A DNA stretch of 64,000 nucleotides, taken from NCBI RefSeq assembly GCF_002100115.1, contig NZ_ANBM01000004.1, positions 237,643-301,642 of the forward strand, in the 5' to 3' direction. The notes beneath the pieces were generated by a model. That model did not search any database. It was not told the DNA's origin and saw nothing but the letters and a program-made list of their open reading frames with translations. The DNA comes from Anaerovibrio sp. JC8 (lineage in GTDB: Bacteria > Bacillota > Negativicutes > Selenomonadales > Selenomonadaceae). The position numbers were made by a program, and so were the translations under genes. Positions 1-8,337 of the stretch are shown here, in pieces. Numbering within the stretch: position 1 is the first letter of the stretch; every line of letters starts with the position of its first letter.

Positions 1-750
1 ATCCCCATCCACTACACGTCTGCCGCTGTCAGGGCAATCGGTGATAATGGCATCCACACCCAGATCAGCCCAGCGTTTGATCTCGCTTTTCATATCTATC
101 GTCCAAAGATGTACCTTGATACCCTTTTGGTGACAAGCTTCCAAGACACTTTCCTGCATTTTGGTATATGGTGGATGATAGGCCTCTGCCCCCAGTTTCA
201 AAACATAATCCGCCGCTTTTCCAATCAAATCACCGGAAAGAAGGCCGAATCGTGAAGGATAGCCTTTTACCTTACTGTATTCCATAGCTTTTTTCACAGA
301 ATAATGATTGAAGGAGGAATATATTACCCGCTCATCCATACCCATGGAATGCACCATATCCAAGGTCTTTTCTTCCAAGCCCTCATAATAAATGGCACCA
401 GATTTTAATTCAATATTCAGCTCCAGCTCTGTACTACGTAAAAGACAAAGCAAATCCTCCAGCGTAGGAATCTCCGTTTTACCAAATTCCGGATGGGTTT
501 TGCTAAAGGAAAATCCCCGCAACTCAGCTAAAGTATAATCCTTTAACCAGCCACTGCCGTCGCTTACCCTGTCTATACGTTCATCATGACATAGCACCAA
601 TACTCCATCTTTGGTAAGCTGCACATCTGTCTCAATGCCGTCTGCCCCCATCTTTATAGCCCGTTCAAAAGCCGGCATAGTGTTTTCCGGGGCATATTGC
701 TTATCCCAACCGGAGGCCCCCCGATGGGCCCAGATTTTTGTTTTTGCCAC
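1..750 (-). CDS. Glycerophosphodiester phosphodiesterase (3' end cut by window)
   Basis: GDPD-family enzyme that hydrolyses glycerophosphodiesters to glycerol 3-phosphate plus an alcohol. The 250 codons visible read to the window edge without a stop; as the family is usually about 240 residues, little is missing. Visible marks are HRGA (residues 9-12), APENT (20-24), a DGIETDVQ acidic motif, CHDE and a late DAIITDCP segment. There is no signal peptide, so it is probably cytoplasmic. The start is GTG at 750, with AGGAGG 10 bases upstream; it begins 2 bases after the stop of the cytidylyltransferase fusion, so the two are co-transcribed. Its place beside CDP-alcohol-type genes suggests glycerophosphate turnover or trimming of a phospho-glycan; that role is inference. 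Confidence 0.9.
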   Translation of the reverse strand, partial: MAKTKIWAHRGASGWDKQYAPENTMPAFERAIKMGADGIETDVQLTKDGVLVLCHDERIDRVSDGSGWLKDYTLAELRGFSFSKTHPEFGKTEIPTLEDLLCLLRSTELELNIELKSGAIYYEGLEEKTLDMVHSMGMDERVIYSSFNHYSVKKAMEYSKVKGYPSRFGLLSGDLIGKAADYVLKLGAEAYHPPYTKMQESVLEACHQKGIKVHLWTIDMKSEIKRWADLGVDAIITDCPDSGRRVVDGD

Positions 751-752
751 TT

Positions 753-2105
753 CTATATTCCCTCCTGAAGTTTCTTTCTGGCTGCCAAAAGTTTCTCCAT
801 AATATCAGCCATAGCGATACTTTCGGCGGCTGTGAGCTTAAAATCACTCTTGCCGTAACCATTTATCGTAGAGATAAAGTCACTCAATTCATAACGGAGA
901 CCTCCGCCTAAGAAACGGGTAGAAATCTTCTGATTCTGCTCCCTGTCCTCATAGCATACTTCAAATTCGTGGGTTAGCCACCACGGAGATGGTACCAGAA
1001 TGTATCCCTTAGTACCGGATATAAGAAGCTGCCCTTCCGACTTTACCTTTAGGCCCGTCTTGGCAGTAGCTATAGCTGTAGGATAGGTAAAATAGGCCTT
1101 AGTATAAACATCTACACCATTATCAGCCAAAAACATTTTAAACTCAACGCTATCGTACTCAAGGCCCAGAATTTTAAAAATAGGAAGCAGCGCGTAGCTG
1201 CCGAACTCCGTGAAACTGCCGCCGCACTCTGTATCCGAAAGTTCACGAAGGTGATCCGCCGTCAACCTCGAAAAACAAGCTTCCACATCACGCACTTCAC
1301 CAATGGTTCCACTTTTTACTGTGCTAAGCAAACGAATAAAGCCAGGAGCATGGGCGGTCTTTATGGCCTCCATTAGCACCAGTTTTTTTTCTTTTGCTAT
1401 TGCATAAAGTTCCTCAGCCTGGGCTTTAGTAAGCGCCAACGGTTTCTCACAGAGAACATGTATACCGTGTTCCAAAGCACTCTTGGCATATGGATAGTGA
1501 AATGCATGTGGAGCCGCAATATTCACTGCATTTACCTTGCTGTACAGTTCATCAATGTTATCCGTGTAAAAATCCAGCTTGTGACTCTCTGCAAACTGCT
1601 TAGCACTTTCAATATGTGGGTTATACACCCCATCAATAGTGAGACCGCTTACGAACCTGGACTCAGGAACAAAGCGCCCAGCGATCCGGCCGCTGCCAAT
1701 AATCCCCATATGCACCAGCTCATAGGCCTGAGCCCTGAGCCTGGTACTGGAAACGCCCTCGGTACGGGGGAGATAGATAACATCACAATACTCCTTCAGA
1801 TAGTCAAAATGCCCTGTCCAGTCCGAGCCTACCGTGAATACATCCACCTGATACTTCTGGATGTCCTCTACCTTCTGCCCCATATGATCTTCCACAATAA
1901 TTTCATCAGCAAAGCCTGTAGCCTTTACATTTTCAATACGTTTCATAATAGGGTCGATAAGGTTCAGTTTACCCCGCTCCTCATCAAAATGCTCCGTTGT
2001 CACGCCAACAATAAGGTAATCACCCAATGCTTTGGCACGCTCCAGCAAACGATAATGTCCTCTATGGAAAAGATCGAAAGACCCGTAAGTAATGACCTTC
2101 TTCAT
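753..2105 (-). CDS. Cytidylyltransferase (TagD-like) fused to Gfo/Idh/MocA oxidoreductase
   Basis: Two-domain enzyme. Residues 1-130 are a glycerol-3-phosphate cytidylyltransferase-like nucleotidyltransferase with HRGH at 14-17 (the HxGH motif) and RTEGVSST at 114-121; it should activate an alcohol phosphate as a CDP derivative. Residues 132-450 are a Gfo/Idh/MocA NAD(P)-dependent oxidoreductase with the dinucleotide motif GIIGSGRIAG at 134-143 and the catalytic-lysine motif EKP at 220-222. The fusion implies that one polypeptide oxidises or reduces a polyol or sugar and activates it with CTP, as in CDP-ribitol or CDP-glycerol-type pathways; the actual substrate cannot be read from sequence. 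It sits between the metallophosphoesterase and the GDPD gene in one minus-strand operon. ATG start at 2105. Confidence 0.88.
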   Translation of the reverse strand: MKKVITYGSFDLFHRGHYRLLERAKALGDYLIVGVTTEHFDEERGKLNLIDPIMKRIENVKATGFADEIIVEDHMGQKVEDIQKYQVDVFTVGSDWTGHFDYLKEYCDVIYLPRTEGVSSTRLRAQAYELVHMGIIGSGRIAGRFVPESRFVSGLTIDGVYNPHIESAKQFAESHKLDFYTDNIDELYSKVNAVNIAAPHAFHYPYAKSALEHGIHVLCEKPLALTKAQAEELYAIAKEKKLVLMEAIKTAHAPGFIRLLSTVKSGTIGEVRDVEACFSRLTADHLRELSDTECGGSFTEFGSYALLPIFKILGLEYDSVEFKMFLADNGVDVYTKAYFTYPTAIATAKTGLKVKSEGQLLISGTKGYILVPSPWWLTHEFEVCYEDREQNQKISTRFLGGGLRYELSDFISTINGYGKSDFKLTAAESIAMADIMEKLLAARKKLQEGI

Positions 2106-2121
2106 ATGTCGCCCCCCTCAA

Positions 2122-3441
2122 CTATATATTGCGATCATGACCAGCACCAAACCGCACAAAATGCATTTTTCCACTGTTTTTAATAACAAGTATATCCCAC
2201 AACTCCTGAGATACTTCCCCAAAAACTCTTTCTGGTGTGAAACTGCCTTTCACCTTGCGCTCAGTCATATCCTCACATTTGGCACAACCAATAGCAATGA
2301 TAGGGAAAATTTTCCTTCCCCGCCACTGATAAACAAAGTCTGCGTGGGCATGCCCATGAATATGGCCCAGTATCCTTGAACCACTGCTGTCCAATGCCTG
2401 CATCAGCAAATTACCATTGCGGATTTCCTCCGACCATGGATCCAGTTCTGCCAATGGGGCATCATGGGAAAAAATCATCACCCGCCAGTCTTTCGGTACT
2501 TCTTTCAATGTTTCACGCACCCAAGAAATCTGGGTTAAATCAAATCCATATCGCGGCCTGGATTCATTCTGGTATGCACTTAGATAGAAACAACGTAGCT
2601 TTTGCTGTGAGTAATCCACAAAATAATACGTCTTGTCTTTATCCTGCTTCCACTTGGCGACATCCCCCTGGTAAAGCTCTGCCTGTTCATGGAGAGACAT
2701 AGACTCAGGATTGCCATGGAAATAATTGGCATCATGATTTCCCAAAACAATGTGTATCGGCACATTCAACTTATTCAAATCATTTAGCATGGATGACACA
2801 TAAAATCGTGTCATAGCCTTTGATACCGTGCCATCTGTCATATCCCCCAGATGAATAACACCATCAAAGCTGACTTTTTCCTGTAAAGCCTTGAGATTTG
2901 CTGCCGTATCTTGCCATGTGCCATTTACTGTAGCATGAGTATCGGTTAGCACAGCCAGTACCAAATCGCCCTCTGAACGAATATCTTTGACTTTATCTGC
3001 CACACGCTGTACCTCATCCCAAAATACTTTTGGCATAGGGCTTTGCCCCAATGATTTTACAGATATGATATTTTCTACATTAGCAGCCTCATCAGAGGTA
3101 ATTGTCTCACCATCCATCCGCCGTAGGCATACACGAAAATAACATCTATCATTAAATATATAATCTTCATCCATAAAGCTCTCTTGCAGGGAGCCCACCT
3201 GGTAGGTACCCCATATCTGTTCAGGAGCATAGTCATAAGTATGAATGTACTTATCTGCCATCTCCAGCTTGTAGCAAGCTACAGCATAGCGATAACGATT
3301 GTCTAATAAATGAATTATAGTTCCCCTATCAGCAAGATAAAATCCCTCTGTAGCCATCATCTGCCGATGTCCGCGTTCCAAACAGCCATTTTGAGGATTC
3401 AACCAATAGCCATTCGTCACTTCCAGCACTCTTTTTTCCAT
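2122..3441 (-). CDS. Calcineurin-like metallophosphoesterase with N-terminal extension
   Basis: Dinuclear-metal phosphoesterase. The N-terminal 155 residues match no fold I recognise. The phosphoesterase core then shows all five metal motifs: DTH (167-169), GDMTDG (199-204), GNHD (234-237), SHDAP (325-329) and GHIHGHAHAD (359-368). Such enzymes cleave phosphomonoesters or diesters, and the substrate here is unknown. The upstream gene's TGA and this ATG share a base (TGATG at 3441), indicating translational coupling to the glycerophosphotransferase-like protein. A role in trimming a phosphodiester-linked glycan substituent is plausible but inferred. No signal peptide is visible, so it is probably cytoplasmic. 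Confidence 0.85.
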   Translation of the reverse strand: MEKRVLEVTNGYWLNPQNGCLERGHRQMMATEGFYLADRGTIIHLLDNRYRYAVACYKLEMADKYIHTYDYAPEQIWGTYQVGSLQESFMDEDYIFNDRCYFRVCLRRMDGETITSDEAANVENIISVKSLGQSPMPKVFWDEVQRVADKVKDIRSEGDLVLAVLTDTHATVNGTWQDTAANLKALQEKVSFDGVIHLGDMTDGTVSKAMTRFYVSSMLNDLNKLNVPIHIVLGNHDANYFHGNPESMSLHEQAELYQGDVAKWKQDKDKTYYFVDYSQQKLRCFYLSAYQNESRPRYGFDLTQISWVRETLKEVPKDWRVMIFSHDAPLAELDPWSEEIRNGNLLMQALDSSGSRILGHIHGHAHADFVYQWRGRKIFPIIAIGCAKCEDMTERKVKGSFTPERVFGEVSQELWDILVIKNSGKMHFVRFGAGHDRNI

Positions 3442-6071
3442 CAGCCTAGCCTCCTAAGGATTTCTTCCTTAACCTTCTCCCCGCAAGTACCATCACAGTT
3501 CTGAGCCAACTCCGACCAGGCCTCACGCTGTTTTTCCCTGTCGTGGGTACCATTTGCCACATAATCAACAAACTGACTTATTGAGCGGAGAGTTCTCTGC
3601 TCCCCAGTAGCATAAGGAATATCTTTTCCCATTCGGCCAAAGGTCTGCTCTATAGGTGTAGGCCACAATTTGGTCTGTTTCTCCGTCAATCGGCAAGGAA
3701 CCTCCCTGTAAGTTAGGGTATGGAAGTCATACCAATAAAGGCGATTATCATAAGCAAACTGTATACCCCTTACGGCCGTATCATTCCAAGGCTGGTAATA
3801 TAACGACCAAAGGCAACCCACGCTGGTGAGGTGGGACTGCTGTAAAAAGTAATAGGATTTTCTTTCTTCCCAAGCAAATGGCAAGCCCATATCCACCTTC
3901 TCCAACTTCTTTTCTACCATATTCAGCCGCATGGCCATGCTACCATAACACGGCAAAAGGTAAATATAACCATCTACCCTAACAATACCAGAAAATTTAT
4001 ATTGATCCTTACCATTCCACCAATCTGTCTGGCATTGATAATTCTCAGGATAATCCTCAATATCCAGCACTTCGCATTCTCCAGTATGAGTATTCCAACG
4101 ACGAATTTTCGTGGTCAGTCGAGGGAATAGCAAAAAAATTCCCGAGCCGTACTTCTCCTCCACTATAGCACAACAGTCCGTGTCCTCAGGCCCCACAGCC
4201 TGCCAAGAATATTCTCCAGTGACCAAATCAAAGTTCATGACCCGATTGGTCTGAAAGGAAGCAACATATGCCTGATTTGGATAGTTTATCCAGCAAGCCG
4301 GACCCATAAGTTCCATATGCTCCGCTGTCACCATCGGCAATATTTCTTCTACGCACTCACGGAGGTACTTCAACTCCCCACTTTGCTTATCCAACCGCAA
4401 AATTGCAGAATATCTGTATGGTAAAAAATACAGATAGCGCTCCCCTTTCAATATCCCACAAAAATTGCCACTCTCCAATGGATTATCATAAGGTATATCC
4501 TGCCGTTCTCCCGTTGTCTCATCAAATATGCAAATAGTTTTTGCACTGCCAGGGGCGAAGTAGGACTTATAATTTTCCTCATCCATTATAAAAGTTGCAT
4601 AATTCTTACTATCAGGGGTATTGCCAAAATCAATCAATGTTGTAATCTCCCCACTTTCCCAATCCATACGGCAGAATCTGTTATAATGAGGAGCTAAAAA
4701 ATAGCTGTGTTTAATGTCATTGTCCACAATATGGGTACCAATCTGCAGACTTGCCCGCTCCTCCAAAGTTGGTTCCTGCCACAGAGTATAGTCCTCTGCA
4801 AAAAAGATAGGCTTACCCGCATAACCAAAGAGACTTACTACCGATGATGAACTCTCTCCCAAATAGGCATCAGAAATCGCCATAGCCATATCTATATCAG
4901 GAGTATCGTCAAATATCCCAATTGCCTCATCTTTAAATCTCTGTTTCAAGGCAAGATAACTATCCAACAAGTCCGACCTTATCGAATTCAAGCAAGACTC
5001 TATCAAAGGATGCGGGCGCCAAAGAATAACCACATCTTTGCGCCGACTAAAGACATCAAAAATGTAGCTCATTTTCTTTAAGAACCGATCCCCCTGCTGA
5101 AGTATGCCGGAAATACTGGTGTTATAGAATATGACTTTGCGTCCGCCAATATAATCTAGCCATTCCGCTGGTATCTGATGGTGTTTTTCACAATAAAAAA
5201 TTCTGTCTATCTTTGGCGAACCCAAAGCCAAAATTTTTTCCTTAGGAACGAAATCATAAAGATACGGTTCCTCCCCTTCCTTTATTTCTGAAAAACGCAT
5301 TGGAGCAATCTGCATATCATCCTGCTGAACCACCATATAATCCATATGATTGTACACAGAAAGGTTAGTTTGCAACTCCGGCCAACGGCGCCCAACAACA
5401 AAGTAAGGCACATAAACTAATAGGTCCGTATATTTTTTCAGATTAAAGGAGTAATAAGCCGAATCGACAGATGTGGCAGAATTATAATTATCATACGGAT
5501 TGTGAACAAAAATCACATCTGGATGCATGGATTCCAAATTAACCGTCTGCCAATCCAATGTAGGTATATCTTTAGGAAATAAATCCCTCTCACAATGCCA
5601 CTCTTTAACTGTACGGTCCTGGTTTAAATCACAATACGGAATAGGCACAACATGGGCATTGCAATGCTCTTTATCCTCAGCAAGGGCCCTCCACACACTT
5701 TCCAGGCTATCCCACATGGAGGCTTTATATGGCAGGAATACTATCTCCTTCTTTATCTCCTTTTCGCCACGCAGCAATTGCAGTACATAATCCACTATTT
5801 CCCTGCAAAGCCCACGGCACTCATCTGTTTCAGCACGTCCAAGAGCTGACCAATCCGTATCTGTTATTGTCTGTTTAAGAGTTTGCAGCATATCATGGTA
5901 CTGCTCATAACGTATTGAAGATAACCCGATCTGGCATTTATCATCAACATCCCGCAGAATCTCCATGACTATATTGGTCTGTTCCTTATCTCGCCAGTCA
6001 ATCTGCTGAAAAATCTGCAGAAGCGATGCAAAATTCTCTATTAATTCTTTCTGTACAGCCCGATCCATCAT
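3441..6071 (-). CDS. CDP-glycerol glycerophosphotransferase-like protein with C-terminal propeller-like repeats
   Basis: 876-residue protein. The first 100 residues look helical. Residues about 105-425 resemble the GT-B fold of CDP-glycerol:poly(glycerophosphate) glycerophosphotransferases, with LGSPKID at 283-289, WRPHPL at 351-356 and DAYLGESSSS at 401-410. Residues about 450-820 contain spaced segments of the form 'YLYFLPYRYSAILRLD' and 'YIYLLPCYGSMAMRLN', about 50 residues apart, which suggests a beta-propeller. The first domain probably transfers a phospho-alcohol from a CDP carrier; the propeller could bind glycan or flagellin. This is the first gene of a four-gene operon reading away from the fucosyltransferase. 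Two adjacent ATG codons (6071 and 6068) follow AGGATG. Confidence 0.75.
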   Translation of the reverse strand: MMDRAVQKELIENFASLLQIFQQIDWRDKEQTNIVMEILRDVDDKCQIGLSSIRYEQYHDMLQTLKQTITDTDWSALGRAETDECRGLCREIVDYVLQLLRGEKEIKKEIVFLPYKASMWDSLESVWRALAEDKEHCNAHVVPIPYCDLNQDRTVKEWHCERDLFPKDIPTLDWQTVNLESMHPDVIFVHNPYDNYNSATSVDSAYYSFNLKKYTDLLVYVPYFVVGRRWPELQTNLSVYNHMDYMVVQQDDMQIAPMRFSEIKEGEEPYLYDFVPKEKILALGSPKIDRIFYCEKHHQIPAEWLDYIGGRKVIFYNTSISGILQQGDRFLKKMSYIFDVFSRRKDVVILWRPHPLIESCLNSIRSDLLDSYLALKQRFKDEAIGIFDDTPDIDMAMAISDAYLGESSSSVVSLFGYAGKPIFFAEDYTLWQEPTLEERASLQIGTHIVDNDIKHSYFLAPHYNRFCRMDWESGEITTLIDFGNTPDSKNYATFIMDEENYKSYFAPGSAKTICIFDETTGERQDIPYDNPLESGNFCGILKGERYLYFLPYRYSAILRLDKQSGELKYLRECVEEILPMVTAEHMELMGPACWINYPNQAYVASFQTNRVMNFDLVTGEYSWQAVGPEDTDCCAIVEEKYGSGIFLLFPRLTTKIRRWNTHTGECEVLDIEDYPENYQCQTDWWNGKDQYKFSGIVRVDGYIYLLPCYGSMAMRLNMVEKKLEKVDMGLPFAWEERKSYYFLQQSHLTSVGCLWSLYYQPWNDTAVRGIQFAYDNRLYWYDFHTLTYREVPCRLTEKQTKLWPTPIEQTFGRMGKDIPYATGEQRTLRSISQFVDYVANGTHDREKQREAWSELAQNCDGTCGEKVKEEILRRLG

Positions 6072-6119
6072 CTTAAAAACACATCCTATCTAAAACAATA
6101 CCTCTTATTAATATTAAAC

Positions 6120-6166
6120 AAAAAATGCCCAAATCCTCTTTAGTTCATCGGATATAGGCACTTTTT
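6120..6166. terminator. Bidirectional hairpin between divergent genes
   Basis: An 11-base inverted repeat (6126-6136 with 6150-6160, 9 of 11 paired) is flanked by an A-run on the left and a T-run on the right, so it can act as a terminator on either strand. It would insulate the 3441-6071 operon from antisense read-through of the 7156-8337 operon across the fucosyltransferase gene. Confidence 0.55.
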
Positions 6167-6184
6167 ACTATACTGACTAAAATC

Positions 6185-6213
6185 TTTTCCATTAATCCTT
6201 ACCGTAGTATACT
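6185..6213 (+). promoter_or_regulatory. Possible sigma-70 promoter of the fucosyltransferase gene
   Basis: TATACT at 6208-6213 is a good -10 box. The -35 position 17 bases upstream holds TTTTCC, which is weak. The strong ribosome site AAAGGAG (6232-6238) follows, ahead of the ATG at 6246. Confidence 0.35.
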
Positions 6214-6245
6214 AAAATCAAATAACCACTCAAAGGAGATGTGTC

Positions 6246-7148
6246 ATGAAAATCCAATTTCTCAATGGTGGATTAGCCAACCAGACATTTCAATACATTT
6301 TCACCCGCTACTATGAGCTATCTCATCCTGGCGAGCAGATGTTTCTAGATGACTCGTATTTTGCCTTGAACACAGTACATAATGGCTACGAACTGGAAAA
6401 GGTATTTCCCAATGCCCGCCCCCGTATGTTGAGCCATTTTTTCGATGAGGATATATGGGAATATATGCTTGACGAAAAGCGCAAAGGTAAGAGCATCCCC
6501 CAGATTCTGACCGAAAATGGAATTCCCATTACCATGCTATCAGAATTTGGCGATAGCTACAAAAATTTCAATCCCTTCGATGGTGACGTAAAGTACGTGG
6601 AAGCCCATGTTTTCCAGCCGCAAATCTGTGATGTTCCTTACGAGAATGTATACTACCACGGATACTGGATAAACAGGGACTGGCTATATTCATATAAAGA
6701 AACCCTGGTGCCGGAATTGGCTTTTCCAGAAGTAACGGAGCCTCACAATATTGCATATATGAAAGAAATCCAAAACACCAACTCCGTCTCCATTCACATA
6801 CGCCGTGGAGATTTCGTTAAGATTGGCTGGAGCCTCCCTACTGAGCAAATAAGGGATATTCTTCTTTATTTCTTAGACAATACCCCTAAGCACCTTAATT
6901 TCCATGCCTTTGTCTTTTCTGATGACATACCCTGGTGCAGGGAAAATTTTATGCAATTAGGCTTAAACAAATTCTACAAATGCACCTTCGTTGAAGGAAA
7001 CACCGACGGGCTGAACTATCGGGATATGCAGCTTATGAGCAGCTGCAAGGCTATGATACAGTCCAACAGCTCCTTCGGATATCTGGCAGCATTGCTTAAT
7101 CAGAATAAGCAATACATTTTAAATCCATTTGATGCACGACCAGTTTAA
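6246..7148 (+). CDS. GT11 family alpha-1,2-fucosyltransferase-like protein
   Basis: 300-residue glycosyltransferase of family GT11, which transfers fucose or a related 6-deoxyhexose from a GDP-sugar in alpha-1,2 linkage. The N-terminus has GGLANQTFQY at 8-17 (GGLGNQMFQYA in the family), the nucleotide-sugar motif HIRRGDF is at 184-190, and a late SNSSFGYLAALL segment matches the conserved 'SNSSFSWWAA' region. Length is normal. It is one of two plus-strand genes in the window and has its own ribosome site (AAAGGAG). Its stop lies 7 bases from the stop of the convergent GT2 gene, with no room for a terminator. The sugar donor is not provable here; no GDP-fucose genes are in the window. Confidence 0.85.
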   Translation: MKIQFLNGGLANQTFQYIFTRYYELSHPGEQMFLDDSYFALNTVHNGYELEKVFPNARPRMLSHFFDEDIWEYMLDEKRKGKSIPQILTENGIPITMLSEFGDSYKNFNPFDGDVKYVEAHVFQPQICDVPYENVYYHGYWINRDWLYSYKETLVPELAFPEVTEPHNIAYMKEIQNTNSVSIHIRRGDFVKIGWSLPTEQIRDILLYFLDNTPKHLNFHAFVFSDDIPWCRENFMQLGLNKFYKCTFVEGNTDGLNYRDMQLMSSCKAMIQSNSSFGYLAALLNQNKQYILNPFDARPV

Positions 7149-7155
7149 TATCCGC

Positions 7156-8337
7156 TCAATCACGCGCAGGCATGCGATAAACATGCTCAGCATCACCAAA
7201 GTATAAAAGGCCTTCATCACTCAACGAAGCACGCAAGGTCTGAATGAGTTTTTCTCCATCTGGCATAATGCGAGCATTGCCCAACAAGGCAATCCTATCG
7301 AATTTCTGCCCCGCAAAATGTGCTGCCAGCCCCTGACGGAAATCCTTGCATGCATACACCTGAAAAGTCCTGCCCGCCATCTGCATGCCAATTTCACTAT
7401 CAGTCAATCCATACAGCCTAAGACTGGCATTTCGTCGGTGCAGCCAAAACAAGTTATAGGCCAAGTCACAATTAACGATTAGAATGTCCTTGCCCTGTTC
7501 TATCTCATCTGCCATAGAAGTTATCATTTCATCAGACATGTGATAGTTTTCTGTGACCTCCCACTTCTGCAAAAAATAAGCCCGATTTCTCTCAATAAGC
7601 TGCTGATATTTCCGTTCCTTTTCCAACTGCTGCTCAGGATTATTTTTCCCGGAAAATGCCACACTGCCAAAATGATGGATATATGTATCCCCGCATAGCA
7701 GCAATTCATACCCAGCCTGACGCATGCGCAGACAATAATCATCATCCTCGAAATTACCTGGACTGAAAGCTTCATCCAGGCCACCAATTCTTTCGTAAAC
7801 ATCCCGCTTGAACATCAGGCAAAACCCCACTAACAGCAGCCATGGATACCATTTATGTGAATCCTGCTGATTAAATTTCTCCGCAGCTTCCTCCAGGCCT
7901 TCCAATGATTCATATTCAACATTACTGATACTCTGTTCATTGGAGCAGTGATTTGTTAAGCAACTAACTGCACCGATATCAGCCCCACTATACAAAGCTG
8001 CCAGCATATTGTCCAGCCACCGTGGTGTTACTATGGTATCATTATTAAGCAATAACATCTCGGTTCCCTGGGCTATTTTCATGCCCTGATTACAGCCCTT
8101 TGGGAAGCCCACATTTTCCTGATTCAATATCAGGCGGATATCATTCTGCTGTTTGAGCCACTCAGCCGAACCATCCTTGGAGGCATTGTCAACCACGATT
8201 ATTTCATAGGTTCCTGGACGCGTATGTTTACGGATACTATCAATACAAAGCTGTGTGTATTCCAAAGCGTTATAGCTCAATATGATAATACTAGTAAGTT
8301 TTTTACCTTCTACTTTGTCATTATCTTTCATAACCAT
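7156..8337 (-). CDS. GT2 family glycosyltransferase with C-terminal extension
   Basis: Residues 15-260 form a GT-A fold of the rhamnosyltransferase-like GT2 group: TSIIILSYNA at the start, VVDNASKDGS, ENVGFPKGCNQG, the DxD-equivalent LLNNDT and the late EDDDYCLRMRQAG motif. Residues about 285-393 form a separate alpha/beta segment resembling the end of a methyltransferase-like fold, without a clear SAM motif. The ATG at 8337 has GGAGG only 3 bases upstream; the second ATG at 8331, 9 bases from GGAGG, may be the true start. It overlaps the end of the acetyltransferase/SGNH gene by 17 bases and is the last gene of the long minus-strand glycosylation operon. Confidence 0.85.
   Translation of the reverse strand: MVMKDNDKVEGKKLTSIIILSYNALEYTQLCIDSIRKHTRPGTYEIIVVDNASKDGSAEWLKQQNDIRLILNQENVGFPKGCNQGMKIAQGTEMLLLNNDTIVTPRWLDNMLAALYSGADIGAVSCLTNHCSNEQSISNVEYESLEGLEEAAEKFNQQDSHKWYPWLLLVGFCLMFKRDVYERIGGLDEAFSPGNFEDDDYCLRMRQAGYELLLCGDTYIHHFGSVAFSGKNNPEQQLEKERKYQQLIERNRAYFLQKWEVTENYHMSDEMITSMADEIEQGKDILIVNCDLAYNLFWLHRRNASLRLYGLTDSEIGMQMAGRTFQVYACKDFRQGLAAHFAGQKFDRIALLGNARIMPDGEKLIQTLRASLSDEGLLYFGDAEHVYRMPARD

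Noticed and set aside
1458..2183. 241-codon plus-strand frame
   Set aside because: Antisense to the cytidylyltransferase/oxidoreductase fusion; no start signal.
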